In this document: piece by piece, positions 1 to 8,018 of the stretch
Numbering within the stretch: position 1 is the stretch's first letter
Layout of the letters: each line of letters begins with the position of its first letter
Assembly (NCBI RefSeq): GCF_016756615.1
Contig: NZ_AP023262.1
Coordinates: 8,371,501-8,435,500 of the forward strand
Length of the DNA stretch: 64,000 nt
From: Mesorhizobium sp. L-8-3
GTDB taxonomy: Bacteria > Pseudomonadota > Alphaproteobacteria > Rhizobiales > Rhizobiaceae
Direction: 5' to 3'
Notes under the pieces: generated by a model
Database searches by the model: none
What the model saw: only the letters and a program-made list of their open reading frames with translations
Told to the model about the DNA's origin: nothing
Made by a program: the position numbers and the translations under genes

Positions 1-480
1 CTCGACCTGGGCCAGGCCGACGAAGCGCCCGGGGTGAGCGGCCGCAGCCGCGGCAAAGTTCTCGGCGAGATTGCCGTAGATATGGTCGTTCTGCAGCACC
101 GCTTGCGCGACGCCGCCATAATCCATGAACGCCACGAGCCTCTCGGCATCCATGGAGAGATCGTCCATCCAGGGCGGCAGGAACTGGACGTAGTAGTCCT
201 CTCCGCGATCCGTCCATTCGAACCGTCCGAAGCGGCCTGCACGGAAGGCGGTGTCGCGGGCTCCGGCCGGCGACGGGTCGGTCGGATCCCAAAGCATACG
301 CTCAGTCACGATCGCATCGTCGCGCCGGCGCCGGTAGGGCTGGTTGCCATGCATGTGCATGGCGCGCTGCTGATGCAGGCGATGCGTCGCCACGTCGGCG
401 AAACCGGAAGCGCCCGCCGCCGGAGGAAAGATGTGGGCGTGGCAGTCGATGACGCCGAAATCCATGACGCCGAAGTCCAT
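1..480 (-). CDS. Amidohydrolase (amidohydrolase_2-type), 3' part beyond window
   Basis: The reading frame is open from the ATG at 480 to the left edge, giving 160 N-terminal residues of a longer protein. It carries the metal-binding start of the amidohydrolase superfamily, DCHAHIF with HxH at residues 14-16, right after a short beta strand. An AGGG-type ribosome site lies about 8 bases upstream; a second in-frame ATG at residue 6 could also serve. It begins 16 bases after the stop of the upstream permease gene, so it is probably the last visible gene of the transporter/desulfhydrase operon. Members hydrolyse or decarboxylate small cyclic or carboxylated substrates; the substrate here cannot be named. 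Confidence 0.75.
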   Translation of the reverse strand, partial: MDFGVMDFGVIDCHAHIFPPAAGASGFADVATHRLHQQRAMHMHGNQPYRRRRDDAIVTERMLWDPTDPSPAGARDTAFRAGRFGRFEWTDRGEDYYVQFLPPWMDDLSMDAERLVAFMDYGGVAQAVLQNDHIYGNLAENFAAAAAAHPGRFVGLAQVE

Positions 481-496
481 TCTGGCACCCTTTGAT

Positions 497-1345
497 CTAG
501 GAATTCGCATTGGGATCGAAGAGATCGCGCAATCCGTCGCCGAGCGCATTGAAAGCGAGCACGAGCAGGGAAATGGCGATACCGGGCGCGAGGACCAGAT
601 GCGGCGCGATGGTGAGATACTCGCGACTGGCGCCGAGCATGGTGCCCCATTCGGGCGCCGGCGGCTGTACCCCGAGGCCGAGAAAGCCCAAGGCCGAACC
701 GATGAGCACCGCCTGCCCCGCATTGAGGCTGAGCTCGATGACGATGACGGTCACGGCGTTCGGCAGAATGTGCCGCAGCAATACCCGCGCATGGCTCATG
801 CCGATGGTGATGGAGGCCGCGACGAAGTCTTCCTGGGCAAGTTCTATGACGCGCCCGCGCACGAGGCGGGCGAGCGGCGGAATGAAACTGGCGGTGATGG
901 CGATGGTGAGCCCCGTGGCACTCGCCCCGGCCACCGAAGCGATGGCAATGGCCAGCACGATGTTGGGGACCGTCAGCAGCAGGTCGATGACGGTGGTGAC
1001 GATCCGGTCGGTGAGCCCGCCGAAATAGCCGGCGATCGAGCCCAGGGCCACGCCGCCCAGGCCGGCGAAGAATACCGAAACGAGCGCGATCGAAAGCGTG
1101 TAGCGGGTGCCGGCGATCAGCCGCGAGAGTATGTCGCGGCCGACATTGTCGGTGCCGAGGAGATGCGCGGCCGAGGGCGGTTCGAGCAGCTCAAGCAAGT
1201 CCTGAACGTTAGGGTCGTAGGGCACGATCGCCGGACCGAACAGCGCCAGGAAGACGAAGCAGGGCAGCAGGAGGGCGCCCGCCATGAGGTAGACGTTGCG
1301 GTTGCGGAGCAGCCTGCGCGGATGAACGGAAACAGCCTCAGGCAT
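497..1345 (-). CDS. Peptide-type ABC transporter permease (DppC/OppC-like)
   Basis: 282 residues, the usual length for a DppC-type inner-membrane permease. An N-terminal membrane segment (about 17-40) is followed by the LLGTDNVGRD signature, several membrane helices and the cytoplasmic coupling loop around AASITIGMSHARVLLRHILPN. It overlaps the 3' end of the preceding DppB-like gene by 8 bases, so the two halves of the channel are translationally coupled. With the binding protein upstream it should import an oligopeptide-like or other small substrate. No ATPase gene is visible; those subunits probably lie beyond the left edge after the amidohydrolase. Confidence 0.93.
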   Translation of the reverse strand: MPEAVSVHPRRLLRNRNVYLMAGALLLPCFVFLALFGPAIVPYDPNVQDLLELLEPPSAAHLLGTDNVGRDILSRLIAGTRYTLSIALVSVFFAGLGGVALGSIAGYFGGLTDRIVTTVIDLLLTVPNIVLAIAIASVAGASATGLTIAITASFIPPLARLVRGRVIELAQEDFVAASITIGMSHARVLLRHILPNAVTVIVIELSLNAGQAVLIGSALGFLGLGVQPPAPEWGTMLGASREYLTIAPHLVLAPGIAISLLVLAFNALGDGLRDLFDPNANS

Positions 1346-2258
1346 AGCGCAGCCTCGGGTTGACGAGACGGTAAATGACCTCGACGGCGATGTTCACGAA
1401 CAGGAAGCCGACGACGAACACCAGCGTGATCGCCTGGATGAGCGTGTAGTCGCGTACCGAGACCGCGGTCAGCATCAGGTCGCCGATGCCGGGCCAGGCG
1501 CACAGCCGTTCGACCACGACCGAGCCGCCCAGGAGATATCCGGTCTGCAGGCCGATCACGGTGACGGTCGGTATCATCACGTTGCGCAGCACATGGCGCC
1601 GCAGCACCAATGGCGGGGCCATGCCCTTAGCGCGCGCGGTGCGGACATAGTCCTTGCGCAGTTCCTCGATGACGACGCCGCGCGTCATTCGCGCGACCAG
1701 CGCGATCAGGCGGGCGGCGAGCGCCAGGGTCGGGATGACGAGCGACAGGGGCCCTTCGGCTCCGAAGCTCGGCAACAGGCCGAGGTTGACGGAAAGGAAC
1801 GCGATCAGGACCATTCCGAGCCAGAAATTCGGGATCGCCAGCAGGCCGACGACGACGAAGGAGATGGCATAGTCCGGCCAGCGGTTGCGGTTCGCGGCCG
1901 CCGCCACACCGGCCGGGATCCCCGCGACGATGGTGAGCAGAATCGCCGAAGCCGTCAGCGCCAGCGTGGCCGGCAAGCGCTCGAGGATGTGCGGCATCGG
2001 ATTGCCGCGGAAGGTCGAGGAAAACCCGAAGTCGCCGGACAGGAGCCCGACGACATGGCCGACATATTGCTGGACGAGCGGCCGGTCGAGACCGAGCTGG
2101 ACTCGAACCGCCTCGATCTCGGCCTGGGTCGCGGTCGCTCCGGCGACGAAGGAAGCTTCATCGCCGGGCACGGACTTGAAGATCACGAACAGGATCGTCA
2201 CCACGCCCAGCACGACCAGCGGTATGGTGGCGAAACGCTTGACCAGGAACCTCAGCAT
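1338..2258 (-). CDS. Peptide-type ABC transporter permease (DppB/OppB-like)
   Basis: 306 residues with the standard DppB layout: an N-terminal membrane helix starting at residue 9, a large periplasmic segment with the family-typical QLGLDRPLVQQY stretch, then five more helices. The EAA-type coupling loop reads YVRTARAKGMAPPLVLRRHVLRN. It starts 27 bases after the binding-protein gene and overlaps the next permease gene by 8 bases. It forms the heterodimeric channel with its downstream partner. The substrate is inferred only from the operon, which includes a pyridoxal-phosphate enzyme and an amidohydrolase. Confidence 0.93.
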   Translation of the reverse strand: MLRFLVKRFATIPLVVLGVVTILFVIFKSVPGDEASFVAGATATQAEIEAVRVQLGLDRPLVQQYVGHVVGLLSGDFGFSSTFRGNPMPHILERLPATLALTASAILLTIVAGIPAGVAAAANRNRWPDYAISFVVVGLLAIPNFWLGMVLIAFLSVNLGLLPSFGAEGPLSLVIPTLALAARLIALVARMTRGVVIEELRKDYVRTARAKGMAPPLVLRRHVLRNVMIPTVTVIGLQTGYLLGGSVVVERLCAWPGIGDLMLTAVSVRDYTLIQAITLVFVVGFLFVNIAVEVIYRLVNPRLRYA

Positions 2259-2285
2259 CGTCAGCCGTCTAAAGCACCCACTCCA

Positions 2286-3887
2286 TCAGCTCTTGGCGTT
2301 GCGCAGCGACGTGAAGACGATCGGCAGCACCTCGACGCCGGTCACCCCCTGGCGGACGGCGGTGACGTTCTCGTTGATCTGCAGCCACAGATAGGGTGCG
2401 TCTTCCCAGACCAGGCGTTGCGCCTCGCCGAGGGCCTCCATGCGCTCGGATTCACCTGGCGCGCTGTCGGCCGTAACCAGGAGCTCGTCGACCCTGGGAT
2501 TCTTGTAGCGGCCGATGTTCCACACCTCCGGCTTGGCGTCGTCGTCGGCGTTGGAGCGGAAGAGCGACGCCATATGGTAGGCGCCCGACGCATTGGACGG
2601 ATTGAAGCCGAACATGGCCAGGTCCCACTTCAGATTGGCCTTGTCCTGGCGCAGATGATCCCAATAGGCGCCCTTCTCGATCTTGGTGATCGCCGCGTCG
2701 ACGCCAACCTGCTTGAGCGAGGCGGCCACGATTTCGGCTACGGCTATGTCGCCGGGAAAAAGCCCTTCGGGGGCATAAAGCGCAAGGCTGAGCTTTGCCC
2801 CGTCCTTGGCGACGACGCCGTCACTGCCTGGCGCGTAACCCGCCTCGGCCAGAAGCGCCTTTGCCTTTTCCTGATCGAAGACGCTTTCGCCGACAGTCTT
2901 ATGACCGATCGTGTCGAAGGCGAGCGGCGAATCCGGCGCCTTGGCGAAGCCGAAGAAGACCTTCTCTGCGATGGTGGCGACCGGAACGGCAAGGTTCAGC
3001 GCCTGACGCACCTTCTGATCGGCCAGCGGAGGCCGGGTGAGGTTGAAGGCCAGGCCGATCGGGCGCAGCCCAGGCCGTCGGATGATATCGGCATTCGGTG
3101 ACTGGCTGATCTGCTGGACGAGTTGGACCGGGACGGAGTCGATGACGTCGACGGCTCCGGTGCTGAGGGCGTTGATGCGGGTCGCTGGCTCGGCGATGAA
3201 CTTGAAGACGATCCTGCCGGCACCCGGCTTGCCGCCCCAATAGCCGTCGAACGCCTTGAGGGCGAGTTCCTGACCCGGACTGAAGCCCTCCAGCATATAG
3301 GGGCCGGCGCCGACCGGGTTCTGCGCGAAACCGGCCTCGCCGTGCTTGGCAAGCGCCGCCGGCGAGACGATCGCCCCCGAACCATGCGCCAGCGTATTGG
3401 GCAACTGGGCGAACGGCCGGGAGGTCTTGATGACGACGGTGGTTGCGTCCGGAGTCTCTGCACCTGCGATGGGGTCCCACAGCGGCCGGTTGGTGGTGTT
3501 GCGCTCCTTGTCCATCATCCGCTCGATATTGAGCTTGACGGCCGCCGCGTCACACGGCGTGCCGTCGTGGAAGGTGACATTGGGCCGGAGCTTGAGGGTG
3601 CAGGATTTCAGATCCTGGCTCATCTCGTAGGATTCGGCGAGTTGCGGGACGATGCGCATGTCGGCATCGAAATCGAGCAGCCTGTCGAACAGGACCAGCG
3701 CCGCCTCGTAGCCACCGGGATAGCCGGTAAAGGCGCCATGGGCGGGATCGAGTGTCAGGATGCTCGTGCTCTGGCCGAAGGTGATCGTTCCCGACGAGGC
3801 CTGCGCCCAGGCCCTGATGGTGCCGGCGGGCAAGGCCGCGACGGCAGCGGACACGGCTGCTCCCGACAGAATATCTCTGCGATGCAT
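2286..3887 (-). CDS. Tat-exported ABC solute-binding protein, family 5
   Basis: 533 residues of the SBP_bac_5 family (peptide, nickel, opine binding). I chose the ATG at 3887 because AAAGGGGAG sits just upstream and the protein then starts directly with a twin-arginine signal (HRRDILSGAAV, hydrophobic stretch, AWAQ cleavage region). The family landmarks follow: an LDPAH segment, LAESYEM, LRPNVTFHDGTP (residues about 115-126) and VRQALNLAVPVATI. It lies between the desulfhydrase-like gene (50-base gap) and the two permease genes, so it is the specificity component of that importer. A Tat signal suggests folding before export. Confidence 0.93.
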   Translation of the reverse strand: MHRRDILSGAAVSAAVAALPAGTIRAWAQASSGTITFGQSTSILTLDPAHGAFTGYPGGYEAALVLFDRLLDFDADMRIVPQLAESYEMSQDLKSCTLKLRPNVTFHDGTPCDAAAVKLNIERMMDKERNTTNRPLWDPIAGAETPDATTVVIKTSRPFAQLPNTLAHGSGAIVSPAALAKHGEAGFAQNPVGAGPYMLEGFSPGQELALKAFDGYWGGKPGAGRIVFKFIAEPATRINALSTGAVDVIDSVPVQLVQQISQSPNADIIRRPGLRPIGLAFNLTRPPLADQKVRQALNLAVPVATIAEKVFFGFAKAPDSPLAFDTIGHKTVGESVFDQEKAKALLAEAGYAPGSDGVVAKDGAKLSLALYAPEGLFPGDIAVAEIVAASLKQVGVDAAITKIEKGAYWDHLRQDKANLKWDLAMFGFNPSNASGAYHMASLFRSNADDDAKPEVWNIGRYKNPRVDELLVTADSAPGESERMEALGEAQRLVWEDAPYLWLQINENVTAVRQGVTGVEVLPIVFTSLRNAKS

Positions 3888-3937
3888 GTCTCTCCCCTTT
3901 CTTGTCTGCCGCCGGACCACGCCCATCCGGCGTCGTT

Positions 3938-4990
3938 TCAAAGACACAGTTCGCTCCAGGTGAAGACGGCGGGCGTGCCGCCGGTATGGACGAAGACCAC
4001 GACGTCGTCCTTGGAGAACCGGCCCTCGCGCACATGCGCGATCAGTCCGGCTGCCGCCTTGCCCGTGTAGATCGGATCAAGGATGATGCCCTCGGTCCGT
4101 GCGAAGAGACGGACCGCCTCGTTGCCGGCTTCGCTCGGGATGCCGTAGGCCTTGCCGACGAAGTCGGTGAAGTTGACGATATCCTCCTCGCCCACCACCA
4201 GATCCAGACCGAGCGCCGCCGCTGTCTGGTTGGTGATCGCCGCGGTCCGGGAGGGGATATGGAATTCATCGGTCGCAGTGACGCCATGCATGGCGAAATC
4301 GAGATCAAGCAGCTTCTGCGCCAGGACCATTCCGGCCTGCCCCTTGCCGCTGGACGACATGTAGAAACAGGCTGGCGACAGCTGCCGCTCGGCGAGTTGT
4401 TCGACGACTTCGAGCGTCACTTCGAGATAGGCGACGGCCGAAGCCACGTCGAACATGGGATTGTCGTTGAGGATGTGAGGCCGGCCGCCGGCATCGGCGA
4501 CGGCGGCGGCAAGCGAATCGAGCTTCGCGCGCTGCTCTTCGCGATCACGGGCGAAATGCACCTCCGCCCCCAGCAGGTAATCGACGAGCAAATTGCCCTG
4601 GACATTGTTCGGCTGCCGCCCCTCCAGCACGAGGATGGTCCGTAGGCCGAGCTTGTTGCAGGCGCCGACAGTCTGCCTCGCCGAGTTCGACTGCAGGTCG
4701 AGGCCGACGATGACGGTATCAGGCTCGTCCTTCATGGCGTGGGCCAGCCGGAACTCCAGATTGCGCAGCTTGTTGCCGCCGAAGGCGACGCCCGTGAGAT
4801 CGTCCCGCTTTACGAAGATACGCGGGCCGCCAAGAACCTGGCTGAGATTCTTCGCTTCCTCGATCGGCGTGCGCTTGAGAGCGATATCGAGGCGGCGGAT
4901 CATCGCGATGCGCCCGCGGATCTCTGCGTGGGTCATGGGCAACGATGCGGCCATCAAGACAACCTCACGATCTCGGTCGGCGACGACCAT
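3938..4990 (-). CDS. PLP-dependent D-cysteine desulfhydrase / ACC deaminase family enzyme
   Basis: 350 residues from the ATG at 4990, which has GGAAGAG upstream and leaves the operators at 5019-5056 outside the gene. An ATG at 4954 is the main alternative; one at 5032 would put the operators inside the coding region. The fold-type II motif FGGNKLRNLEF contains the pyridoxal-phosphate lysine (residue 74); a phosphate-binding SSSGKGQAG loop and a C-terminal HTGGTPAVF stretch follow. Family members cleave D-cysteine to pyruvate, H2S and ammonia, deaminate 1-aminocyclopropane-1-carboxylate, or act on L-cysteate. First gene of the operon with the ABC importer, so it probably degrades the imported compound. 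Confidence 0.88.
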   Translation of the reverse strand: MVVADRDREVVLMAASLPMTHAEIRGRIAMIRRLDIALKRTPIEEAKNLSQVLGGPRIFVKRDDLTGVAFGGNKLRNLEFRLAHAMKDEPDTVIVGLDLQSNSARQTVGACNKLGLRTILVLEGRQPNNVQGNLLVDYLLGAEVHFARDREEQRAKLDSLAAAVADAGGRPHILNDNPMFDVASAVAYLEVTLEVVEQLAERQLSPACFYMSSSGKGQAGMVLAQKLLDLDFAMHGVTATDEFHIPSRTAAITNQTAAALGLDLVVGEEDIVNFTDFVGKAYGIPSEAGNEAVRLFARTEGIILDPIYTGKAAAGLIAHVREGRFSKDDVVVFVHTGGTPAVFTWSELCL

Positions 4991-5018
4991 GCTCTCTTCC
5001 ACGCAGATTCGAGTTGAC

Positions 5019-5056
5019 TGTCTCGTATCCAAGACATATGTCCTCTACTAAGGACA
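5019..5056. promoter_or_regulatory. Tandem inverted-repeat operator between divergent genes
   Basis: Two copies of TGTCY-N8-RGACA occur in phase: TGTCT 5019-5023 with AGACA 5032-5036, and TGTCC 5039-5043 with GGACA 5052-5056. The copies are exactly 20 bases apart, about two helical turns. They lie between the desulfhydrase operon (start 4990) and the IclR gene (start 5100). IclR-type regulators commonly bind such paired palindromes, so this is the likely control site for both directions. Confidence 0.7.
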
Positions 5057-5099
5057 CAATAGCAGCTGTCATCGCTTTCGCAAGGGCGCAGGAGAGATC

Positions 5100-5876
5100 G
5101 TGTCGGAGCAGCCTCGAGAATTCGCCGGCAAGCAGGCAACGGGCCGGGAACGCAGCGTCGACCGCATCCTGCAGATCCTCGAATTCCTCCATGGGCATGG
5201 CGAAGGCATCAGGATCGGCGCATTGGCGAAAGCTCTCAACGCGCCGCGCTCATCGACCTACACGCTGGTCAACGACCTGATGGAAGCGGAGCTGCTGGAG
5301 ATCGCGGCCGAGGATGGCCGCATCTTCTTCGGCAAGAAGATCTATCTCTACGGCCTCAACTATCTGCGCGAGAACCCGCTGGCGAAGCGGGCACGCAAGG
5401 AGGTCGACCGCCTTGCCAAGGAGACCGGAGAGACAAGCGAGTTCTGCACCTTGCAGAATGGCCGCTACACGATCATCCATATGTGCCCTGGAACACGGCC
5501 TTTCCGCATCAGTTCGGCGGTTGGCCTGCAGATCCCGATACCCTGGACTGCCTCGGGCAGGTTGCTGCTCGCCGGCAAGACACGGGCCGAGATCGAGGAG
5601 ATGATCGCGCCCGACGACCTCCGGCTGCCGGATGGCAGGCTCATCGAACTCGAGCAGTTCCTCGCGGCGGTCGACCAGGCGCGCTCGGACGGATATTGCC
5701 TCACCAAGGGATTGGTCGACGCCTATACACAATGTCTCGCGGCCCCGATCTACGCCGCCGACGGCAAGGTCGAGGCGACGATCTGCCTTGTGCTGCCGAT
5801 CGATTCGTCCGAGGAGCAAAACGGCAAGCTCCGGCAGCGGCTGCTCGAAAGCAGCCGGACGCTCTCTGCCCACTGA
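5100..5876 (+). CDS. IclR family transcriptional regulator
   Basis: 258 residues, GTG start at 5100 with AGGAG five bases upstream. N-terminal winged helix-turn-helix (about 20-80; RIGALAKALNAPRSSTYTLVNDLMEAELL) and a C-terminal IclR effector domain (about 100-255) with the WTASGRLLLAG stretch typical of the family. It is transcribed away from the desulfhydrase/ABC operon, and the tandem palindromes at 5019-5056 lie in the shared intergenic region. It most likely senses the imported substrate or its breakdown product and controls that operon as well as itself. Confidence 0.93.
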   Translation: MSEQPREFAGKQATGRERSVDRILQILEFLHGHGEGIRIGALAKALNAPRSSTYTLVNDLMEAELLEIAAEDGRIFFGKKIYLYGLNYLRENPLAKRARKEVDRLAKETGETSEFCTLQNGRYTIIHMCPGTRPFRISSAVGLQIPIPWTASGRLLLAGKTRAEIEEMIAPDDLRLPDGRLIELEQFLAAVDQARSDGYCLTKGLVDAYTQCLAAPIYAADGKVEATICLVLPIDSSEEQNGKLRQRLLESSRTLSAH

Positions 5877-5981
5877 AGCCCGCTCGACCGGCGCTCGATT
5901 CCGGGGGACGGACAGACTGGACGCTTGCAAGGGCGCGCCTGCTGGTCCATTGAGCCGCGAAACGACACTGGAAACACTGCC

Positions 5982-6440
5982 ATGATGATCCCGCTTCTCG
6001 GCGTCGTCCGGCTTCCCCATGCCGACGGGTTGGCCGTGCCCTCCTACGAAACGGCCGGATCCGCCGGCATGGACCTGCGCGCGGCTGTCCCCGACGACCG
6101 TCCCATGCTCGTCCTGCCAGGCAAGCGCATGCTGGTTCCAACCGGCTTCGTCCTGGAGATACCCGAAGGCTTCGAGGGCCAGGTCCGCCCGCGCTCCGGT
6201 CTCGCGCTCAAGCACGGCATCACCTGCCTCAACACGCCGGGGACGATCGACAGCGACTATCGCGGCGAGGTGAAGGTGCTCCTCGTCAATCTCGGCGACG
6301 AGGACTTCCTGGTCACGCGCAGCATGCGCATCGCCCAGCTCGTGATCGCACCGGTCGTCCAAGCCACCATCGAGGAGCGCAGCCTGGCAGGCTCGACGGG
6401 ACGCGGCGCCGGCGGGTTCGGCTCCACCGGAACGGCCTGA
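5982..6440 (+). CDS. dut: Deoxyuridine 5'-triphosphate nucleotidohydrolase
   Basis: 152 residues, the normal size for a trimeric dUTPase, which hydrolyses dUTP to dUMP and pyrophosphate. The conserved motifs are visible in order: AGMDLRAA (I), RPRSGLALK (II), NTPGTIDSDYRGE (III, with the catalytic Asp), RIAQLVI (IV) and the glycine-rich GRGAGGFGSTG tail (V). Two consecutive ATGs at 5982 and 5985 both fit the start. The stop overlaps the start of the following HAD gene by one base (TGATG), so the two are probably co-transcribed. Confidence 0.97.
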   Translation: MMIPLLGVVRLPHADGLAVPSYETAGSAGMDLRAAVPDDRPMLVLPGKRMLVPTGFVLEIPEGFEGQVRPRSGLALKHGITCLNTPGTIDSDYRGEVKVLLVNLGDEDFLVTRSMRIAQLVIAPVVQATIEERSLAGSTGRGAGGFGSTGTA

Positions 6441-7093
6441 TGGTTCCCGATCTCGTCATCTTCGACTGCGACGGCGTCCTGGTCGACACCGAGGGGCCGG
6501 GCAATCTGAGGCTGTCGCAATGGCTGACCGAGGCGGGTTATGCGATCAGCTATGAGGATTGCCGCAAACGCTTCTCCGGCCGCAGCATGACCTCTGTCCA
6601 GGCGGAGGTTGAAGCCGAGGGCGTCCCGCTCGGCGCGGATTTCGTCGAACGCTGGAACCTGGCGCTGCCCGATCTCTTTGCCGCCGGCGTCGACACCATC
6701 CCGAATGTGCGGGGCTTCATCGACGAAGTCCAGGCAGCCAGTCTGCCCTACTGCGTCGCCACCTCCGCCCGGCTGAGCAAGATGCAGATCACGCTGGGCG
6801 TGACCGGGCTCCTGCCGCTGTTCGCAGGCAGGATGTTCAGCGCCACCATGGTCGCACGCGGCAAGCCTTTTCCCGACCTCTTCCTGCATGCGGCCTCTGT
6901 GATGGGTTTCGCGCCCGAGCGCTGCGTCGTCGTCGAGGACAGCGTCGCGGGCACCCAGGCCGGCATCGCCGCCGGCATGCGCGTCTTCTCCTATTGCGGC
7001 GACCCTCTCGCCGATCGTGAAGGGCTCTCTTCGTCCGGCGGCATCCTGTTCGACGACATGCGCGCGCTGGCCAGACTGATCCCGCTGCGGTAG
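6440..7093 (+). CDS. HAD-superfamily phosphatase (phosphoglycolate/sugar-phosphate type)
   Basis: 217 residues. The nucleophile motif FDCDGVLVDTEG places the catalytic Asp at residue 9 and the acid/base Asp at 11. An alpha-helical cap follows, then motif II (CVATSA), the motif III Lys in ARGKPFPD and motif IV VVEDSVAG. This is the subfamily I arrangement of beta-phosphoglucomutase and phosphoglycolate phosphatase relatives. Start and dut stop overlap by one base, so translation is coupled. The family is promiscuous and the substrate cannot be assigned. Confidence 0.9.
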   Translation: MVPDLVIFDCDGVLVDTEGPGNLRLSQWLTEAGYAISYEDCRKRFSGRSMTSVQAEVEAEGVPLGADFVERWNLALPDLFAAGVDTIPNVRGFIDEVQAASLPYCVATSARLSKMQITLGVTGLLPLFAGRMFSATMVARGKPFPDLFLHAASVMGFAPERCVVVEDSVAGTQAGIAAGMRVFSYCGDPLADREGLSSSGGILFDDMRALARLIPLR

Positions 7094-7202
7094 GAGGCTG
7101 AGACACCCAGGCTGGCAGCAGACTGGCCTGCGGGCGATTGGCGGCCGGGCGATCTGCCGCTACACTCGCGGCACCACCGTTCCCATCTATCGGATCCACG
7201 CC

Positions 7203-8018
7203 ATGGACAAGGACCTCATCGCGAAGGCCAATGCCTTCCGGGCACTTCATCAGTCAGAAGGCGCCTTCATCATCCCCAATCCCTGGGACATCGGCACGGC
7301 GAAGCTGCTCGCCGCCCTCGGCTTCAAGGCGCTGGCCACCACCAGTGCCGGCTTCGCCTTTTCTCGCGGCCTTCCCGACGGCGGCGTCGGTTTCGAGGCG
7401 ATGATCCACCATTGCCGCGACATTGCCGGCGCGACCGAGCTGCCCGTGTCGGCCGACCTCGAGAAAGGCAAGGGCGACAGCGCCGAAAGCGCAGCCGAGA
7501 CCATCTTCGCCGCCGATGCTGCCGGACTTGCCGGCTGCTCGATCGAGGATCACACCGGCGACCCGGACAGCCCGATCTACGAGTTCTCCCATGCCGTCGA
7601 GCGGGTGGCTGCCGCGGCCGAAGCGGCACGTGCGCTGAAGCGCGACTTCGTCTTCACCGCGCGGGCGGAGAATTTCCTGTGGGGCCGCAACGACCTCGAC
7701 GACACGATCCGACGCCTTCAGGCCTTCGAGAAGGCCGGCGCCGATGTGCTCTATGCGCCAGGCCTCACCGACATCGAGGCCGTGAGAGCGGTCTGCCAGG
7801 CGGTGTCGAAGCCGGTCAACGTGCTGGCCGTGCCGGGCTTCACCGTCGCCCAGCTCGCGCAAGCCGGTGCGAGGCGGATTTCGCTCGGCTCGAAGCTGAC
7901 GACCTATGCCTTCGGCATGCTGCGGAAGGCGGCACGTGAAATGCTCGACGAAGGCCGCTTCGACTTTTCCCGCGAGGGCATTCCCTTCGGTGAATTGCAG
8001 GCGATGTTCTCGAAATGA
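7203..8018 (+). CDS. Isocitrate lyase / PEP mutase family protein
   Basis: 271 residues of the ICL/PEPM (alpha/beta)8 superfamily. The active-site region is recognisable: PNPWDIGTAKLLAALGF, a DLEKG metal-binding Asp and GCSIEDH. The KKCGH catalytic cysteine motif of true isocitrate and methylisocitrate lyases is absent, so a C-C lyase or oxaloacetate decarboxylase-like activity on another 2-oxo or hydroxy acid is more likely. It overlaps the next gene, a hydroxyproline dehydratase, by 4 bases (ATGA), which suggests a shared pathway, though I know of no fixed link between the two. Confidence 0.9.
   Translation: MDKDLIAKANAFRALHQSEGAFIIPNPWDIGTAKLLAALGFKALATTSAGFAFSRGLPDGGVGFEAMIHHCRDIAGATELPVSADLEKGKGDSAESAAETIFAADAAGLAGCSIEDHTGDPDSPIYEFSHAVERVAAAAEAARALKRDFVFTARAENFLWGRNDLDDTIRRLQAFEKAGADVLYAPGLTDIEAVRAVCQAVSKPVNVLAVPGFTVAQLAQAGARRISLGSKLTTYAFGMLRKAAREMLDEGRFDFSREGIPFGELQAMFSK

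Noticed and set aside
7203..8018. 2-methylisocitrate lyase (prpB)
   Set aside because: The KKCGH catalytic motif is absent and no prp genes are nearby.
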